Numbered from the stretch's first letter, positions 1 to 8,215 are shown. The stretch is DNA of 64,000 nucleotides from Nonomuraea coxensis DSM 45129 (GCF_019397265.1 NZ_CP068985.1:3948501-4012500); one strand, 5' to 3'. Program-made: numbers and translations. The notes: generated by a model not told the origin, from the sequence alone.

Positions 1-96
1 CGCTGGGGCCTGCGACGACGTGCCGCCGCTACCGCAGGCGGCCAGGGTCAGCGCACCGGCGAGCAGCACGGCCGCCTTCTGCGAGCGGGTCGCCAT
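1..96 (-). CDS. Lipoprotein N-terminus (cut by window edge)
   Basis: Only the first 32 codons are in the window, read leftwards from an ATG at 96. They encode a basic start (MATRSQK), a hydrophobic stretch and a lipobox ending LTLAAC, then a Gly/Ser linker (GSGGTSSQ). This is a classic type II signal peptide, so the product is exported and lipid-anchored outside the membrane. A GGAGGA ribosome site lies just upstream of the ATG. The gene is divergent from the Lrp/AsnC regulator. Many such proteins are ABC-transporter solute-binding proteins, but the mature domain is outside the window, so the substrate is unknown. Confidence 0.75.
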   Translation of the reverse strand, partial: MATRSQKAAVLLAGALTLAACGSGGTSSQAPA

Positions 97-204
97 GGAG
101 GTCCTCCAAGATCTGGACGTTCAGTGGGGAGATGCCGAGGATTGTGCGGCAGATCGTCCAGGTACTGTGCGGTCGCTGAGACGTATATAAAGGTCAGTGA
201 GGTA

Positions 205-846
205 ATGATGAGTGATATTTCCAGAAATGGGCACAGCGGGAGCGGTCAACCTGGACGGATCGGCATCGGTCTCGAACTGGACGACATCCATCTGAAGATC
301 CTCGAGATCCTGCGCGAGAACGGCAGGATCTCGGTCGCCGCGCTGGCCGAACGGGTCGGCATCTCCCGGGCCAACGCCTACACGCGCTTCGAGGCGCTGC
401 GCGCCGACGGCGCGATCAAACGCTTCACCGCCGAGATCGACCACGGGCGGGCCGGCCTCGGCATCACCGCGCTGATCTTCGTGACCGTACGCCAGCAGAT
501 GTGGAAGCAGTTCAGGGCCGAACTGGCCCGGATGCCCGAGGTCGAGTACTGCGCCATCACCACCGGCCAGCACGACGCCATGATCCAGGTGCGGGTGGCG
601 GACGTCGCGGCGGTGCACACCATGGTCACCGACCGGCTGGCCAACATCCCGGCGGTCAAGGCCACCGAGACGGTGTTCATCCTGGACGAGGTGCTGCGGC
701 GGCCGTACGTGCTGCCCGGCGACGGCCGCCAGGCCGCCAGGCCGGCGCGCCGCCCCGCCCAGGAGGAGCGGGACGACGTGCCGCTCGGCAAGATGCGCTT
801 CGTCGGCGCCGCCGAGGGCCGGGCGGCCCTGCAGAAGGACGACTGA
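205..846 (+). CDS. Lrp/AsnC family transcriptional regulator
   Basis: A DNA-binding regulator of the Lrp/AsnC class. The N-terminal part has the typical AsnC-type helix-turn-helix (LDDIHLKILEIL, then GRISVAALAERVGISRANAY), followed by the RAM ligand-binding region (VEYCAITTGQHDAMIQVRV). The C-terminal tail of about 45 residues is Arg/Ala-rich and longer than usual. ATG codons at 205 and 208 both fit; GAGG at 199-202 suits 208 slightly better, and an in-frame upstream extension to 124 has no family similarity. It is divergent from the lipoprotein gene ending at 1, a common arrangement for a local regulator of an amino-acid or peptide transporter. The effector is unknown. Confidence 0.88.
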   Translation: MMSDISRNGHSGSGQPGRIGIGLELDDIHLKILEILRENGRISVAALAERVGISRANAYTRFEALRADGAIKRFTAEIDHGRAGLGITALIFVTVRQQMWKQFRAELARMPEVEYCAITTGQHDAMIQVRVADVAAVHTMVTDRLANIPAVKATETVFILDEVLRRPYVLPGDGRQAARPARRPAQEERDDVPLGKMRFVGAAEGRAALQKDD

Positions 847-856
847 CCCGGCCGGA

Positions 857-1195
857 CTAGCCGGCCACCTCGGCGCACACGCTGACGTGTTTGGTCTCGT
901 CGCCGTCGAAGCTGAACTCCTCCACCAGGCGCAGCAGCCCGTCCTCACCCGTCTCCAGGCGGCTGCTGCTCCGGCCGGCCGCCGTGCCCCCAGCCTTCAG
1001 CGCGTGCACGTACGAGATGTGCACGTCCCCGCCCTCACGGGTGCCCACGAAGCGCCCCTGGATGACGGTGTCGCCCGTGTAACTGCCCCACACCAGCCCG
1101 TCGGACTCCTCGTAGCGGAACTCCGTCGGGCTGTCCGGGTCCACCCTGCTCGCGGTCGAGCTCACCATCACGAATTTACGGCCGTTGAGATTCAC
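857..1195 (-). CDS. Small conserved protein (family sometimes labelled 'N-acetylglutamate synthase')
   Basis: A protein of about 112 residues resembling a small beta-rich family found in Firmicutes and actinomycetes. The pattern is NLNGRKFVMVSST near the start, FRYEESDGLVWGSYTGD, a GRFVGT turn, HISYVHAL, then LVEEFSFDGDETKH. Databases often carry the name 'N-acetylglutamate synthase' for it, but it has no GNAT or kinase fold features and that name should not be trusted. I chose the GTG at 1195 because similarity starts there and GGAG lies just upstream; the frame stays open to 1378 but that part looks non-coding. It converges on the Lrp/AsnC gene with 10 bp between stops. Function unknown. 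Confidence 0.65.
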   Translation of the reverse strand: MNLNGRKFVMVSSTASRVDPDSPTEFRYEESDGLVWGSYTGDTVIQGRFVGTREGGDVHISYVHALKAGGTAAGRSSSRLETGEDGLLRLVEEFSFDGDETKHVSVCAEVAG

Positions 1196-1464
1196 GACTC
1201 CATGGTCCACACATCTCCGCAATATCACCGCACGGCTGGACGAATGGTCAGCGCCTCTCGGGCACTCCGGGAAATCCGTCCAGCGGCCGGGCCGTACCCG
1301 CCCGCCCGCGCACGACATTGGCGCCCGGCACCACCCGCGCCCGGCCTCGACCCGACTGACGTTCGCACGCATTGCCACGGCTTTAACTTTCCGGGCCTCA
1401 CGCCATCATTGCACGGTGTGATAGTAATGTGACACTGCGTATCCGAAGTGTTTCGGGAGATCAT

Positions 1465-2232
1465 ATGGTGGCGTACGCGCTCTCGATCCTCGCGGCGGGC
1501 GGTGTGGTGGTGCTCGCCGCGCTGCTGTTCCGGAAGGTCCGCCGGGCGGAGGACGACCGAGATCCCGGCGGACCCTCCGCCGGCCACGCCGGAGCGATGT
1601 TGTCGGCCCTGTTCCTGCTGGTGTTCGCCATCGCGATCATCGTGCCGTGGACCACCGCCGACGCCGCCCGGCAGAACACCCACACCGAGAGCCAGGCCGC
1701 GATCAACGCCTACTGGGCCGCCGACGCCCTGCCCGCCGAAGACGCCCGCCAGGTCCGCTCCGCCCTGCGCGACTACATCACCTTCGTGGTCCGCGACGAG
1801 TGGCCCCTCATGGCCCAGGGCCGCATGGACCCGGTCGGCGCCGCCCGCATGGACGCCCTGCGCGGCCGCGTCGGTGCACTGAAGGTCAGCGGCACCGCCC
1901 AGGAGGATGCCAAGTCCGATCTGCTCGAACACCTCGGCGCCGTCTCCACCGCGCGGGCCCAGCGCGCCGCCGACGCCGCCGCCACGCCCCCCGACGGCCT
2001 GCTGCTCCTGACCGTCCTCACGGGTCTCGTGGTGCTCGTCTTCCCTTTCATGGCCGGCGCCCGGCCGCGCGGGCTCACCCTGCTGCCGATGCTCGCCATG
2101 GGCGGTCTGCTCGGCTTCGGCGTCTACCTGACCTGGGACATCTCCCGCGCCTTCGACGGGCCCCTGGCGGTGGGGCCGGCGGCGTTCCAGGCGGCGCTGC
2201 AGGAGTTCGCCCGGATCGGTGGGGGCATGTGA
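1465..2232 (+). CDS. DUF4239-type membrane protein
   Basis: About 255 residues with four predicted membrane segments: residues 2-22 (ALSILAAGGVVVLAALLF), a second at about 50-68 (LFLLVFAIAIIVPW), and two near the C-terminus (LLLLTVLTGLVVLVF and LLPMLAMGGLLGFGVYL). Between pairs two and three lies a helical soluble loop with the AQNTHTESQAA/INAYWAADAL pattern typical of the bestrophin-like DUF4239 family. The ATG at 1465 has GGGAGA at 1455-1460; an in-frame codon at 1429 gives no better fit. The stop overlaps the next gene's GTG by 4 bp, so the two are probably translationally coupled. The biochemical role is not established. Confidence 0.75.
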   Translation: MVAYALSILAAGGVVVLAALLFRKVRRAEDDRDPGGPSAGHAGAMLSALFLLVFAIAIIVPWTTADAARQNTHTESQAAINAYWAADALPAEDARQVRSALRDYITFVVRDEWPLMAQGRMDPVGAARMDALRGRVGALKVSGTAQEDAKSDLLEHLGAVSTARAQRAADAAATPPDGLLLLTVLTGLVVLVFPFMAGARPRGLTLLPMLAMGGLLGFGVYLTWDISRAFDGPLAVGPAAFQAALQEFARIGGGM

Positions 2233-3110
2233 GCGCCCAGGATGCCCAAGCACCCACCCCTCACCCCGACCCCTCACTCACGGACCTTCCGGACACCGTC
2301 GCACAATCCGGCGCCGAAGGGCCTCATGCCGTACCTCCGCATGCGGGAGGTGCGGCGGCGGGGGGCGGGTATCGCGTCGCGTCCTTGGCGTTGCTCGCCG
2401 TCGCGCTGGTCGCCGCCGCGATCGCGGGACCCGTGGTCGTCGGCGGGCCGCGCTCCGAGGCGTCGTTCGCGGCACCTCCCCAGGTCCCGGCGTACCCGAT
2501 CGAGCCCCCACGGGAGCTCTTGGGAAGCGGCGCGCTGCCGGACGTACGAGCAGGGAAGACTCTGGGCGTCGGCTCGGCCGCAGGCGCGGGGGCCAGGAAG
2601 GTCCGTCTCCGGGCGGCGGCACCGGGCGACCAGGACGGCAAGGTCCCGGTCGGTGGGTCCGTGCCTGGTGGGCGGGGAGGGAAGGTGTCGAGGGACGGGT
2701 CGGTGCCGGGGGTGCGGGTGCGGCGGACGCCGGCTCCTCACGTGTCGATCGCCGGCCGGCGGTCGGGCGGGAACCCCGTCCCCCAGGTCACCGTGCCCGG
2801 GATGACGATCTACCCCAGGGCTGTGTGCGGTCGCAGCGTGCAGGTGGGGGAGTGCTCCCGGCGCCGCTTGCCCCCGTCCACGCCGCGTCCGCCGGGCGCG
2901 CCACCGGTCGTCCCGCTCCGGGCGGAGGTCGCGCCCACGCCGGCCCCGGCGCGGACCCCGGCCCCGGCCCTCAGCCCGCCGGCGCGCGTCAGGCAGGCTG
3001 CTGCCCCGCCGGCCCGCCGCAGGAACCCGCTGGGGTCCGTCCTGGTCATGGTGGTCCTGGTGACCACGATCGCCTCCACCACCGCCGTCGCCTTCGGCGC
3101 CCGGCGCTGA
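2229..3110 (+). CDS. Unrecognised Pro/Gly-rich membrane-associated protein
   Basis: I do not recognise this 293-residue protein. The GTG at 2229 overlaps the TGA of the DUF4239 gene (GTGA), which supports the start. A hydrophobic helix lies near residues 60-85 (LALLAVALVAAAIAGPVVV) and a second at the extreme C-terminus (LVMVVLVTTIASTTAVAF). The roughly 180 residues between them are low-complexity Pro/Gly/Arg with short near-repeats (PVGGSVPGG, SRDGSVPGV) and three Cys (AVCGRS, VGECS). Predicted topology is two membrane passes with a disordered extracytoplasmic linker. Coding is supported by third-position GC and the coupled start, but the opposite frames are also open. Confidence 0.5.
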   Translation: MSAQDAQAPTPHPDPSLTDLPDTVAQSGAEGPHAVPPHAGGAAAGGGYRVASLALLAVALVAAAIAGPVVVGGPRSEASFAAPPQVPAYPIEPPRELLGSGALPDVRAGKTLGVGSAAGAGARKVRLRAAAPGDQDGKVPVGGSVPGGRGGKVSRDGSVPGVRVRRTPAPHVSIAGRRSGGNPVPQVTVPGMTIYPRAVCGRSVQVGECSRRRLPPSTPRPPGAPPVVPLRAEVAPTPAPARTPAPALSPPARVRQAAAPPARRRNPLGSVLVMVVLVTTIASTTAVAFGARR

Positions 3111-3142
3111 CCCCGCCCGCTGACCCCGGTCCCGGCCGGCTC

Positions 3143-3176
3143 GGCCCGCCGCCCCGTGACGCCACGGCGGCGGGCC
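3143..3176. terminator. GC-rich hairpin, possible terminator
   Basis: An 11-bp perfect stem (GGCCCGCCGCC / GGCGGCGGGCC) around a 12-nt loop lies 33 bp after the stop at 3110. It has no T-tract, which is common for actinomycete terminators. Confidence 0.5.
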
Positions 3177-3277
3177 TGCTGTCGTCAGGACGTGTGGGCG
3201 AGGGAGTGGCCTGGCGTGGTGGTGGGTGGCACACTGGCTCGTCGGTTGCCGGCAGTGCGCGCGGGTGGAGGAACGGC

Positions 3278-4072
3278 GTGGAGGAGTTGCTCGGGGGAAG
3301 TGTCAACCGGGTCGTCAGGGTCGGTGGCACCGTACGCCGTCTGACCGGTCCCTGGACGCCGGCCGTGCACGCGCTGCTCGCTCACCTGGCCGATCGCGGG
3401 TTCGAGGGCGCCCCCCGCGCCCACGGCGTCGATCGGCAGGGGCGGGAGATCCTCGATCACGTGGCCGGTGAGGTGCCTGGCTATCCGCTGCCCGCGTGGG
3501 CGCTGGAGGACGGCGTGCTGGCGGGTGTCGCCAGGCTGCTGCGCGACTTTCACGACGCCACCGCTGACTTCGCGGTGGATCCGGGGCTGACGTGGTACTT
3601 CCCGGCGGTGAGCCCGGCGGAGGTCGTCTGTCACGGGGACGTGGCCCCGTACAACTGCGTGTTCCGGGACGGGCGGCCGGTGGCGTTCATCGACTTCGAC
3701 ACCGCGCATCCCGGTCCGCGGATCCGGGACGTGGCCTACGCCGCCTACCGGTTCGTCCCGCTGTCCGATCCCCGTCAGCTGGCCGGACATCCGGTGGAGG
3801 GGCAGGCGCGCAGGCTGCGGCTGTTCGCGGACACGTACGGACTGGACGCGGCCGGACGGGACGCGCTGGTCGACACGGCGCGGGCGAGGCTCGCGCACCT
3901 GGTCAGGCACATGCGGGAGCAGGCCGCGGCCGGGCATCCCGGCTTCGCGAGCCACCTCGAACGCGGCGACGACCGCTTCTACCTGACCGACGACGACCAT
4001 CTCGCCCGGCACCGCGACGCCTTCCGCCGGGCGCTGCGCGCCGGACCGGGGGACGAGCCGCCCCGGGGTTAA
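3278..4072 (+). CDS. APH-family phosphotransferase (aminoglycoside phosphotransferase-like)
   Basis: A 264-residue protein with the kinase-like fold of the APH/choline kinase superfamily. The catalytic loop HGDVAPYNCVF (Brenner motif HxDxxxxN) and the metal-binding FIDFDTAHPGPRIRDVAYA are intact, so the enzyme is probably active on a small-molecule hydroxyl using ATP or GTP. The N-terminal lobe is short, compared with about 270-300 residues for resistance enzymes. The GTG at 3278 follows GGAGGA at 3267-3272 with 5-nt spacing; the frame is open much further upstream but that overlaps the previous gene. It stands alone. The substrate cannot be told from sequence, and antibiotic resistance should not be assumed. 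Confidence 0.85.
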   Translation: MEELLGGSVNRVVRVGGTVRRLTGPWTPAVHALLAHLADRGFEGAPRAHGVDRQGREILDHVAGEVPGYPLPAWALEDGVLAGVARLLRDFHDATADFAVDPGLTWYFPAVSPAEVVCHGDVAPYNCVFRDGRPVAFIDFDTAHPGPRIRDVAYAAYRFVPLSDPRQLAGHPVEGQARRLRLFADTYGLDAAGRDALVDTARARLAHLVRHMREQAAAGHPGFASHLERGDDRFYLTDDDHLARHRDAFRRALRAGPGDEPPRG

Positions 4073-4175
4073 GGGGGACCCGTAATCGTCATAAGGTGCA
4101 TACCGTCGCGCGTGATCCTCTACCATCACACCTCGGACAGAGGGCCCGGCCCTGTGGCTCGGGAGAAGGAGAAGT

Positions 4176-5183
4176 GTGGCGGCTGAGTCCCCCGCTCCGC
4201 GGTCATGCGTCCGGCGACGATCGGTGCGGTGGCGTCCGGCCCTCGCCGCTCTCTGCGCCGGGCTGCTCGCCTGGGCGCCCGCGGCGCAGGCCGAGCCGAA
4301 GCCGACGGTCAAGCAGCTCAAGAAGGAGCTGGCCGGCCTGCAGAAGGACTCCGACCGGCTCATCGCCGACTACTACAGCAGCCGCATCGCCCACCAGAAG
4401 GCCGACAAGGCCGAGAAGGCGGCCCGCGAGAAGCTGACCGCCGCCGAGGAGGTCTTCGACCGCCACTCCACCGAGCTGCGCGCGCTGGCCGTCGCCCACT
4501 ACACCGGCGCCGAGCCGAACCAGACCGCCCTGCTCGTCTCAGGCCAGGAGCCCGAGGCGCTGCTCAGCCGCCTGGCCCTGGTCCAGCATCTCGTCTCGCT
4601 CCAGGACGCCAAGCTGCGCGGCTACGCCAAGGTCCGCGACGACCGGCAGCGGGCGCAGGAGGAGGCCACGGCCCGCGCGGAGGAGCTCGGCCACACGCTC
4701 GGCGAGCTGGAGGAGCGCAAGAAGAAGGCCGAGAAGCAGATCGAGCGCATCAAGGACAAGATCGACCAGCTCTACCGGGCGCCCGGCATGCGGCCCGACG
4801 GCACGTTCGTCCCGCAGCTCCCTCAGGGGGCGGACAACATCACCCCGCGCATGGCGCTGGTCAGGCAGCTCGTGAAGGAACGCTTCGAGGTGCCGTTCGG
4901 GATCGGCTGTTACCGCGCCATCCAGGACGGCGGCGAGCATCCGCTCGGCCGGGCCTGCGACTTCATGCTGAGCCACGGCGGCGCGCTGCCGTCGGCGGCC
5001 GAGCGCGCCCGCGGGGACCAGATCGCGGCGTGGGCCGTCAAGAACGCCCGCCGCCTCGGCATCATGTACGTGATCTACCGCCAGCGCATCTGGCACGCGC
5101 GCACGGGAGTCTGGCGCGCCATGTCCGATCGCGGCGGCACGACCGCCAACCACTACGACCATCCGCACATTTCCGTCTACTGA
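4176..5183 (+). CDS. Secreted coiled-coil protein with C-terminal peptidoglycan-associated-type domain
   Basis: 335 residues. A Sec signal peptide (residues about 20-40, ALCAGLLAWAPAAQA) is followed by a long charged coiled coil to about residue 205 (repeated KxxL/ExxK heptads, LGELEERKKKAEKQIERIKDKI). The C-terminal globular region holds CYRAIQDGGEHPLGRACDFML and ANHYDHPHISVY, the hallmark of the ARB-07466-like domain attached to NlpC/RipA-type cell-wall proteins in actinomycetes. The D and paired H residues resemble a metal-dependent peptidase-like site, but activity is unproven. The GTG start has GGAGAAGGAGAA upstream. The stop codon lies inside the left copy of the 17-bp repeat bounding the neighbouring island. 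Confidence 0.8.
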   Translation: MAAESPAPRSCVRRRSVRWRPALAALCAGLLAWAPAAQAEPKPTVKQLKKELAGLQKDSDRLIADYYSSRIAHQKADKAEKAAREKLTAAEEVFDRHSTELRALAVAHYTGAEPNQTALLVSGQEPEALLSRLALVQHLVSLQDAKLRGYAKVRDDRQRAQEEATARAEELGHTLGELEERKKKAEKQIERIKDKIDQLYRAPGMRPDGTFVPQLPQGADNITPRMALVRQLVKERFEVPFGIGCYRAIQDGGEHPLGRACDFMLSHGGALPSAAERARGDQIAAWAVKNARRLGIMYVIYRQRIWHARTGVWRAMSDRGGTTANHYDHPHISVY

Positions 5184-5195
5184 GGTCCGCGGTCG
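5179..5195 (+). repeat. Left 17-bp direct repeat (att-like)
   Basis: Identical to 8178-8194 over 17 bases, with divergence immediately on both sides. It overlaps the TGA at 5181-5183. Confidence 0.7.
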
Positions 5196-5197
5196 TC

Positions 5198-5401
5198 CTA
5201 ACAGGCGAACCCCCTTTCAGGGGGTGGCTTGTTCCGGCTCTGTTCCGGTTTCCCTGGTCCGCCGTTGCGGACGACCAGGCGGCGGCCGGCCTCGTCACGC
5301 TCGTCGGCGAAGGCGGCGATATAGGCGTCGACCTCGGCTTTGAGCGCTTCGGCGAGCATCCGGCGGGCGCCGTCGGCGGGGTCAGGGACTACGGTGAGCA
5401 C
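5198..5401 (-). pseudogene. IS256-family transposase N-terminal fragment
   Basis: About 47 residues match the conserved N-terminus of actinobacterial IS256-family (Mutator-type) transposases: VVPDPADGARRMLAEAL, KAEVDAYIAAFADERDE and GRRLVVRNG. The full enzyme is about 400 residues. After RNG the match is lost, with an unrelated tail running to a stop, so the DDE catalytic residues are absent and the product cannot transpose. It sits next to the left edge of the island, consistent with insertion and deletion there. No intact terminal inverted repeats were found. Confidence 0.75.
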
Positions 5402-5447
5402 GGGTGTGCCTTCCCGGCCGATCCACAGGTCTCAAACATTGCTCGGG

Positions 5448-5984
5448 TCAGCCAGTGACCGAGACTGTCCAGGACCGCTGGCAACTCGAACCGAACACGC
5501 CAGTGTCGCAACCCTTGACGTTCCAGCGGTAGCCGCTGTTGGTCCGCACGCGGGTCCACGCCTTGCCGCGGTTGCCGCCGATGAAGTCCTCCTGCCGCCC
5601 GTGCGGGTCCGCGGCGCTGGTCCAGCGGACGAGGAACTTGTCCCAGAAGCGGTCGGTCGGCTTCCAATCGAAGTAGGCGTACCCGTCCTTGGAGTAGGCG
5701 GCCACCACGAGCTTGGAGCCGTTCTTGGGCGACCAGGCCATCTGCCCGCGGACGAACGACTGCCTGCGCCCAGCCCAGCCGACGCCGTTCATGTAGATGT
5801 CGGTCTCCTGCGTTGTCGGACAGCCCAGCTTGCCGTTCTCGCCGCCTAGCTCGAACCACCGCGCGCCGATCAGTCCATACGGCGTTATCGCGCAACCGCT
5901 AGAGGCGTGGGCCGGTGCTGCGACAGCAATCGTTCCGGCGAGTGCAAGGCCGGCGGTGACGGAAGAGATCATGCGGCTGTTCAT
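5448..5984 (-). CDS. Secreted LGFP-repeat protein
   Basis: 178 residues. The ATG at 5984 has GGGAG upstream and begins a clean Sec signal peptide (MNSRMISSVTAGLALAGTIA, cleavage after APAHA). The mature part opens with an LGFP-type repeat (IGARWFELGGENGKLGCPTT), a module common in secreted actinobacterial cell-envelope proteins, and continues with GRRQSFVRGQMAWSP. The C-terminal half is aromatic-rich and has four Cys that could form disulphides. It lies inside the 3-kb island and has more A/T third positions than its neighbours. An upstream in-frame extension to 6161 is unlikely to be translated. Probable cell-wall-associated or extracellular function; no enzymatic motif seen. Confidence 0.75.
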   Translation of the reverse strand: MNSRMISSVTAGLALAGTIAVAAPAHASSGCAITPYGLIGARWFELGGENGKLGCPTTQETDIYMNGVGWAGRRQSFVRGQMAWSPKNGSKLVVAAYSKDGYAYFDWKPTDRFWDKFLVRWTSAADPHGRQEDFIGGNRGKAWTRVRTNSGYRWNVKGCDTGVFGSSCQRSWTVSVTG

Positions 5985-6135
5985 CGAACACGCTCCCAGT
6001 AGCAGACCCGCCCCTCTACTCGTGCGGGTGCCGTGCTTGTGTTGTACGTGCGCCCACTTAGCAACCACTTGATCGCCGCTTGCCCCCGGTGCGGGCGGCT
6101 GACGTGGATCGAGATGTGAGACAGACGCGTCAGAT

Positions 6136-7091
6136 GTGTCTTCAGTCCGCCCGGACCTCACCCACGCCGACCCGAACTCCCCACAGGTCGGCCGGTACTA
6201 CGAGCGGTGCCGCGTGAAACACACGCCCATCGGCGCCGGCCGGAAGCTCGCGCCCACCCTCGACATCGCTGGCAGCCCCTGGATCAAGGACCACACGGGC
6301 AACCCGCTCGCCGAGGGCGACCACTACATGGACGCCGACAGCATCGCTCGTAGTCTGGCCGGCGAGCTGGACGGCGCCACGATCGTCGCCAACAACCCCA
6401 CTCACGACCGCAAGTTCCTCGGCACGTTCCTGCGCGCCCACGGGCAGCTCCTCACCGCCCATCACCGCATGATCGACATCCGAGCCCTGCTGATCGGCCA
6501 CATCGACGGCCGGCTGTCCGCCTACGACAAAGTGGACGAAGCGTTCGAAGCTAAGGCCGTGCCGTACGTCGAGGACTGGCTGGACGGCCACATGGACAGC
6601 CCGTCTTGGGAGATCGCCGGCGTCGCCCAGGACTGGGTGACGAGACACACCGCGCTGGGTGACGCTCGCCTGGACCGCGACGTGTACGACGCCGTCAGCC
6701 ACGCCCTTTCGCTCTACCTGCCGACCGGCACCATGGTGATCTACACCGGCCCGCGCACGCAGTACCAGGGCCGCGAGTGGCGGGTGCACGGTCTGTCCGT
6801 CCGCCACCACGCGGGACATCGTGAAGGTCCTGGTAGCCGCGTTGGGGCAGTACAAGGTTCCGTTTGCCGTGTCCGTCGAGCGTTGGCCCGGCGGCGTCCG
6901 TATCGGGTGGAGCCCTATCGACCTCAACGCCGCAGAGGCCGGCGCGCTTACGCACCCCGACACGGCTGCCCGACAAGTACATCTCGGCAGCGCTCTACCT
7001 CCTGTCAGCGCTGCGCGACACGTGCAGGACGGGGAAAGCTGACACGCTCCCGACGATCGCGGACCGCGCGCGTAGCGTGCCGCCCGTGTAG
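6136..7091 (+). pseudogene. Decayed phage-type 3'-5' exonuclease with frameshifted tail
   Basis: From 6136 the frame encodes the middle and C-terminal part of a DnaQ-like/DEDD exonuclease found in actinobacterial prophages: VRPDLTHADPNS, IGAGRKLAPTLDIAGSPW, then ATIVANNPTHDRKFLGTFLRAH. The N-terminal DxE motif that binds catalytic metal is missing, so the protein would be inactive. After about 6733 the same frame reads a short MVIYTGPRTQYQGREWRVHG segment, after which sensible coding appears to shift frames (VKVLVAALGQYKVPFAV from 6821, then DKYISAALYLLSAL in a third frame to 7091). This reads as an eroding phage module. The nominal frame stays open to 7404 but that part looks non-coding. Confidence 0.55.
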
Positions 7092-7120
7092 GTGTCCGCG
7101 TGTAGCGCACCGCGCCGACA

Positions 7121-7149
7121 GCGCCGGACCGCATCGCGTGGTCCGGCGC
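7121..7149 (+). terminator. Strong hairpin terminator
   Basis: A perfect 10-bp stem (GCGCCGGACC / GGTCCGGCGC) around a 9-nt loop is followed by TTTCG. It lies just after the last readable segment of the exonuclease remnant. Confidence 0.75.
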
Positions 7150-7286
7150 TTTCGCATGCCTCCAGGGGCCCCGGATCGGGGCCGGCCAGGCGGTGCGGCG
7201 AGGTGGGGAAGCTTCCTGTCGAGCCGGAGGTTTCGGAGGTTCGGTGGCGGCCGGGGGAGCCGCTGGTGTGCGGTCGGTGCGCTCGA

Positions 7287-8039
7287 TCAGGTGCAGGGCG
7301 TGATCCCGCGCTGGATCCTCTTGATGGAGCCCGGTTCGATGGTTATGCCGCCGTCAGGCTGTGTTTCTAGCCCGATCCACTTGGACCAGTCGGTAATGGG
7401 CTGAGGTTCCGCCGAGAGGATGGGGCGCGTCCAGAGCTGCTGTCTGGTGGATACAGTGTCTCTTTTGGCGATGGCCAATGTTTGGCTGCCGCCGAGGGTG
7501 TCAAGCTTGCTTTTCGATGCTGGGAGCACCATTTCGCCTTCGCTGCACGGTTCGACGACGAACTCCCAGAGTTCTGTGGGCTGCTTGTTGGGACGATGTA
7601 GCACGTACACGTAGGCCCGCTGCGAGTTGGCGTTGCGCACGTTCCAGGACCAGGCGTCAGGGACGGTTCCGTAGTCCTCGTTTACGATCCGGACACGGGT
7701 AGGAAAGGCGATCTTTGTGAGGGCGTCCGCTTCGGCCTTGGCCTGTTCTTCCTTTCTCTTGTCCTCGGCCCGTTGCGCTAGCGCGTCCGCACGCTGTTGC
7801 TGGCCGAGTCCGAGAGCGTTCAGAGAGATGACGAGCGCAGGAACGGACATGAGGCCGGCGATGACGCTGGTGAGGGCGGCCCACCATTGGACAGACCAGC
7901 GGACGTCGCGGAGTCTCCGGCGCTGGCGTGGCTTGAGCCGTTGACGTTCTGCGATCACTCGTGTGGCGCGAGCTGAAGAACGCGGTGCCAGACCGCGATC
8001 TATGGAAGGTCGGAGGCGTCGTCGTGCGCTCACAACCAA
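7287..8039 (-). CDS. Unrecognised single-pass membrane protein of the island
   Basis: About 250 residues, no recognised family. A very basic N-terminus (ARRRLRPS, RLKPRQRRRLRD) precedes one membrane helix at about residues 52-75 (WWAALTSVIAGLMSVPALVISL). A short coiled coil (AQRAEDKRKEEQAKAEADAL) and a C-terminal beta-rich domain follow. Predicted topology is cytoplasmic basic tail with the sensor-like domain outside, or the reverse. The longest start is TTG at 8039; GTG at 8033 is equally plausible and neither has a good ribosome site. GC content is clearly below that of neighbouring genes, consistent with acquisition with the island. Confidence 0.6.
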   Translation of the reverse strand: MVVSARRRLRPSIDRGLAPRSSARATRVIAERQRLKPRQRRRLRDVRWSVQWWAALTSVIAGLMSVPALVISLNALGLGQQQRADALAQRAEDKRKEEQAKAEADALTKIAFPTRVRIVNEDYGTVPDAWSWNVRNANSQRAYVYVLHRPNKQPTELWEFVVEPCSEGEMVLPASKSKLDTLGGSQTLAIAKRDTVSTRQQLWTRPILSAEPQPITDWSKWIGLETQPDGGITIEPGSIKRIQRGITPCT

Positions 8040-8177
8040 ATATCGTGCGGCGATGACGGGACGTTAGCCTGCGGCTTTCACGGCGAATTTGAGCCAACCT
8101 GATCATTCACATAAGAAAAGTGCCCTTGAGCTGGGAGGATCGAACTTGTCTAAGGCTCCGTCCAACCCTGATCAGAA

Positions 8178-8194
8178 ACTGAGGTCCGCGGTCG
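8178..8194 (+). repeat. Right 17-bp direct repeat (att-like)
   Basis: Identical to 5179-5195. It lies between the island's membrane-protein gene and the terminator of the oxidoreductase gene. Confidence 0.7.
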
Positions 8195-8215
8195 CCCTGC
8201 CGGCAGGAGCGGCCG

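Larger units (their letters stand above)
5179..8194. mobile_element. 3-kb island bounded by 17-bp direct repeats
   Basis: The segment lies between two identical copies of ACTGAGGTCCGCGGTCG. It is visibly less GC-rich than its flanks and holds a transposase stub, an LGFP protein, a decayed exonuclease and an unknown membrane protein. The left repeat overlaps the stop codon of the coiled-coil protein gene. Deleting the island and one repeat would leave that gene converging directly on the oxidoreductase at 8264 through the terminator at 8216-8254. No integrase is visible inside, so it is a remnant or was mobilised in trans. Confidence 0.6.

Noticed and set aside
2219..3277. Long N-terminal extension of the APH-type phosphotransferase
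   Set aside because: The frame is open back to 2219, but the ribosome site and family length place the start at 3278, and the upstream part is the shadow of the gene at 2229-3110.
3278..4072. Aminoglycoside resistance gene
   Set aside because: The catalytic motifs are of the broad APH superfamily; nothing shows aminoglycoside specificity.
5198..5401. Functional small gene
   Set aside because: It matches only the N-terminus of IS256 transposase and then loses similarity, so it is a fragment.
8095..8177. Possible tRNA or IS end in the unassigned right part of the island
   Set aside because: The stretch contains phrases that recall insertion-sequence ends, but no cloverleaf, no T-loop and no matching inverted repeat at the left edge could be found.
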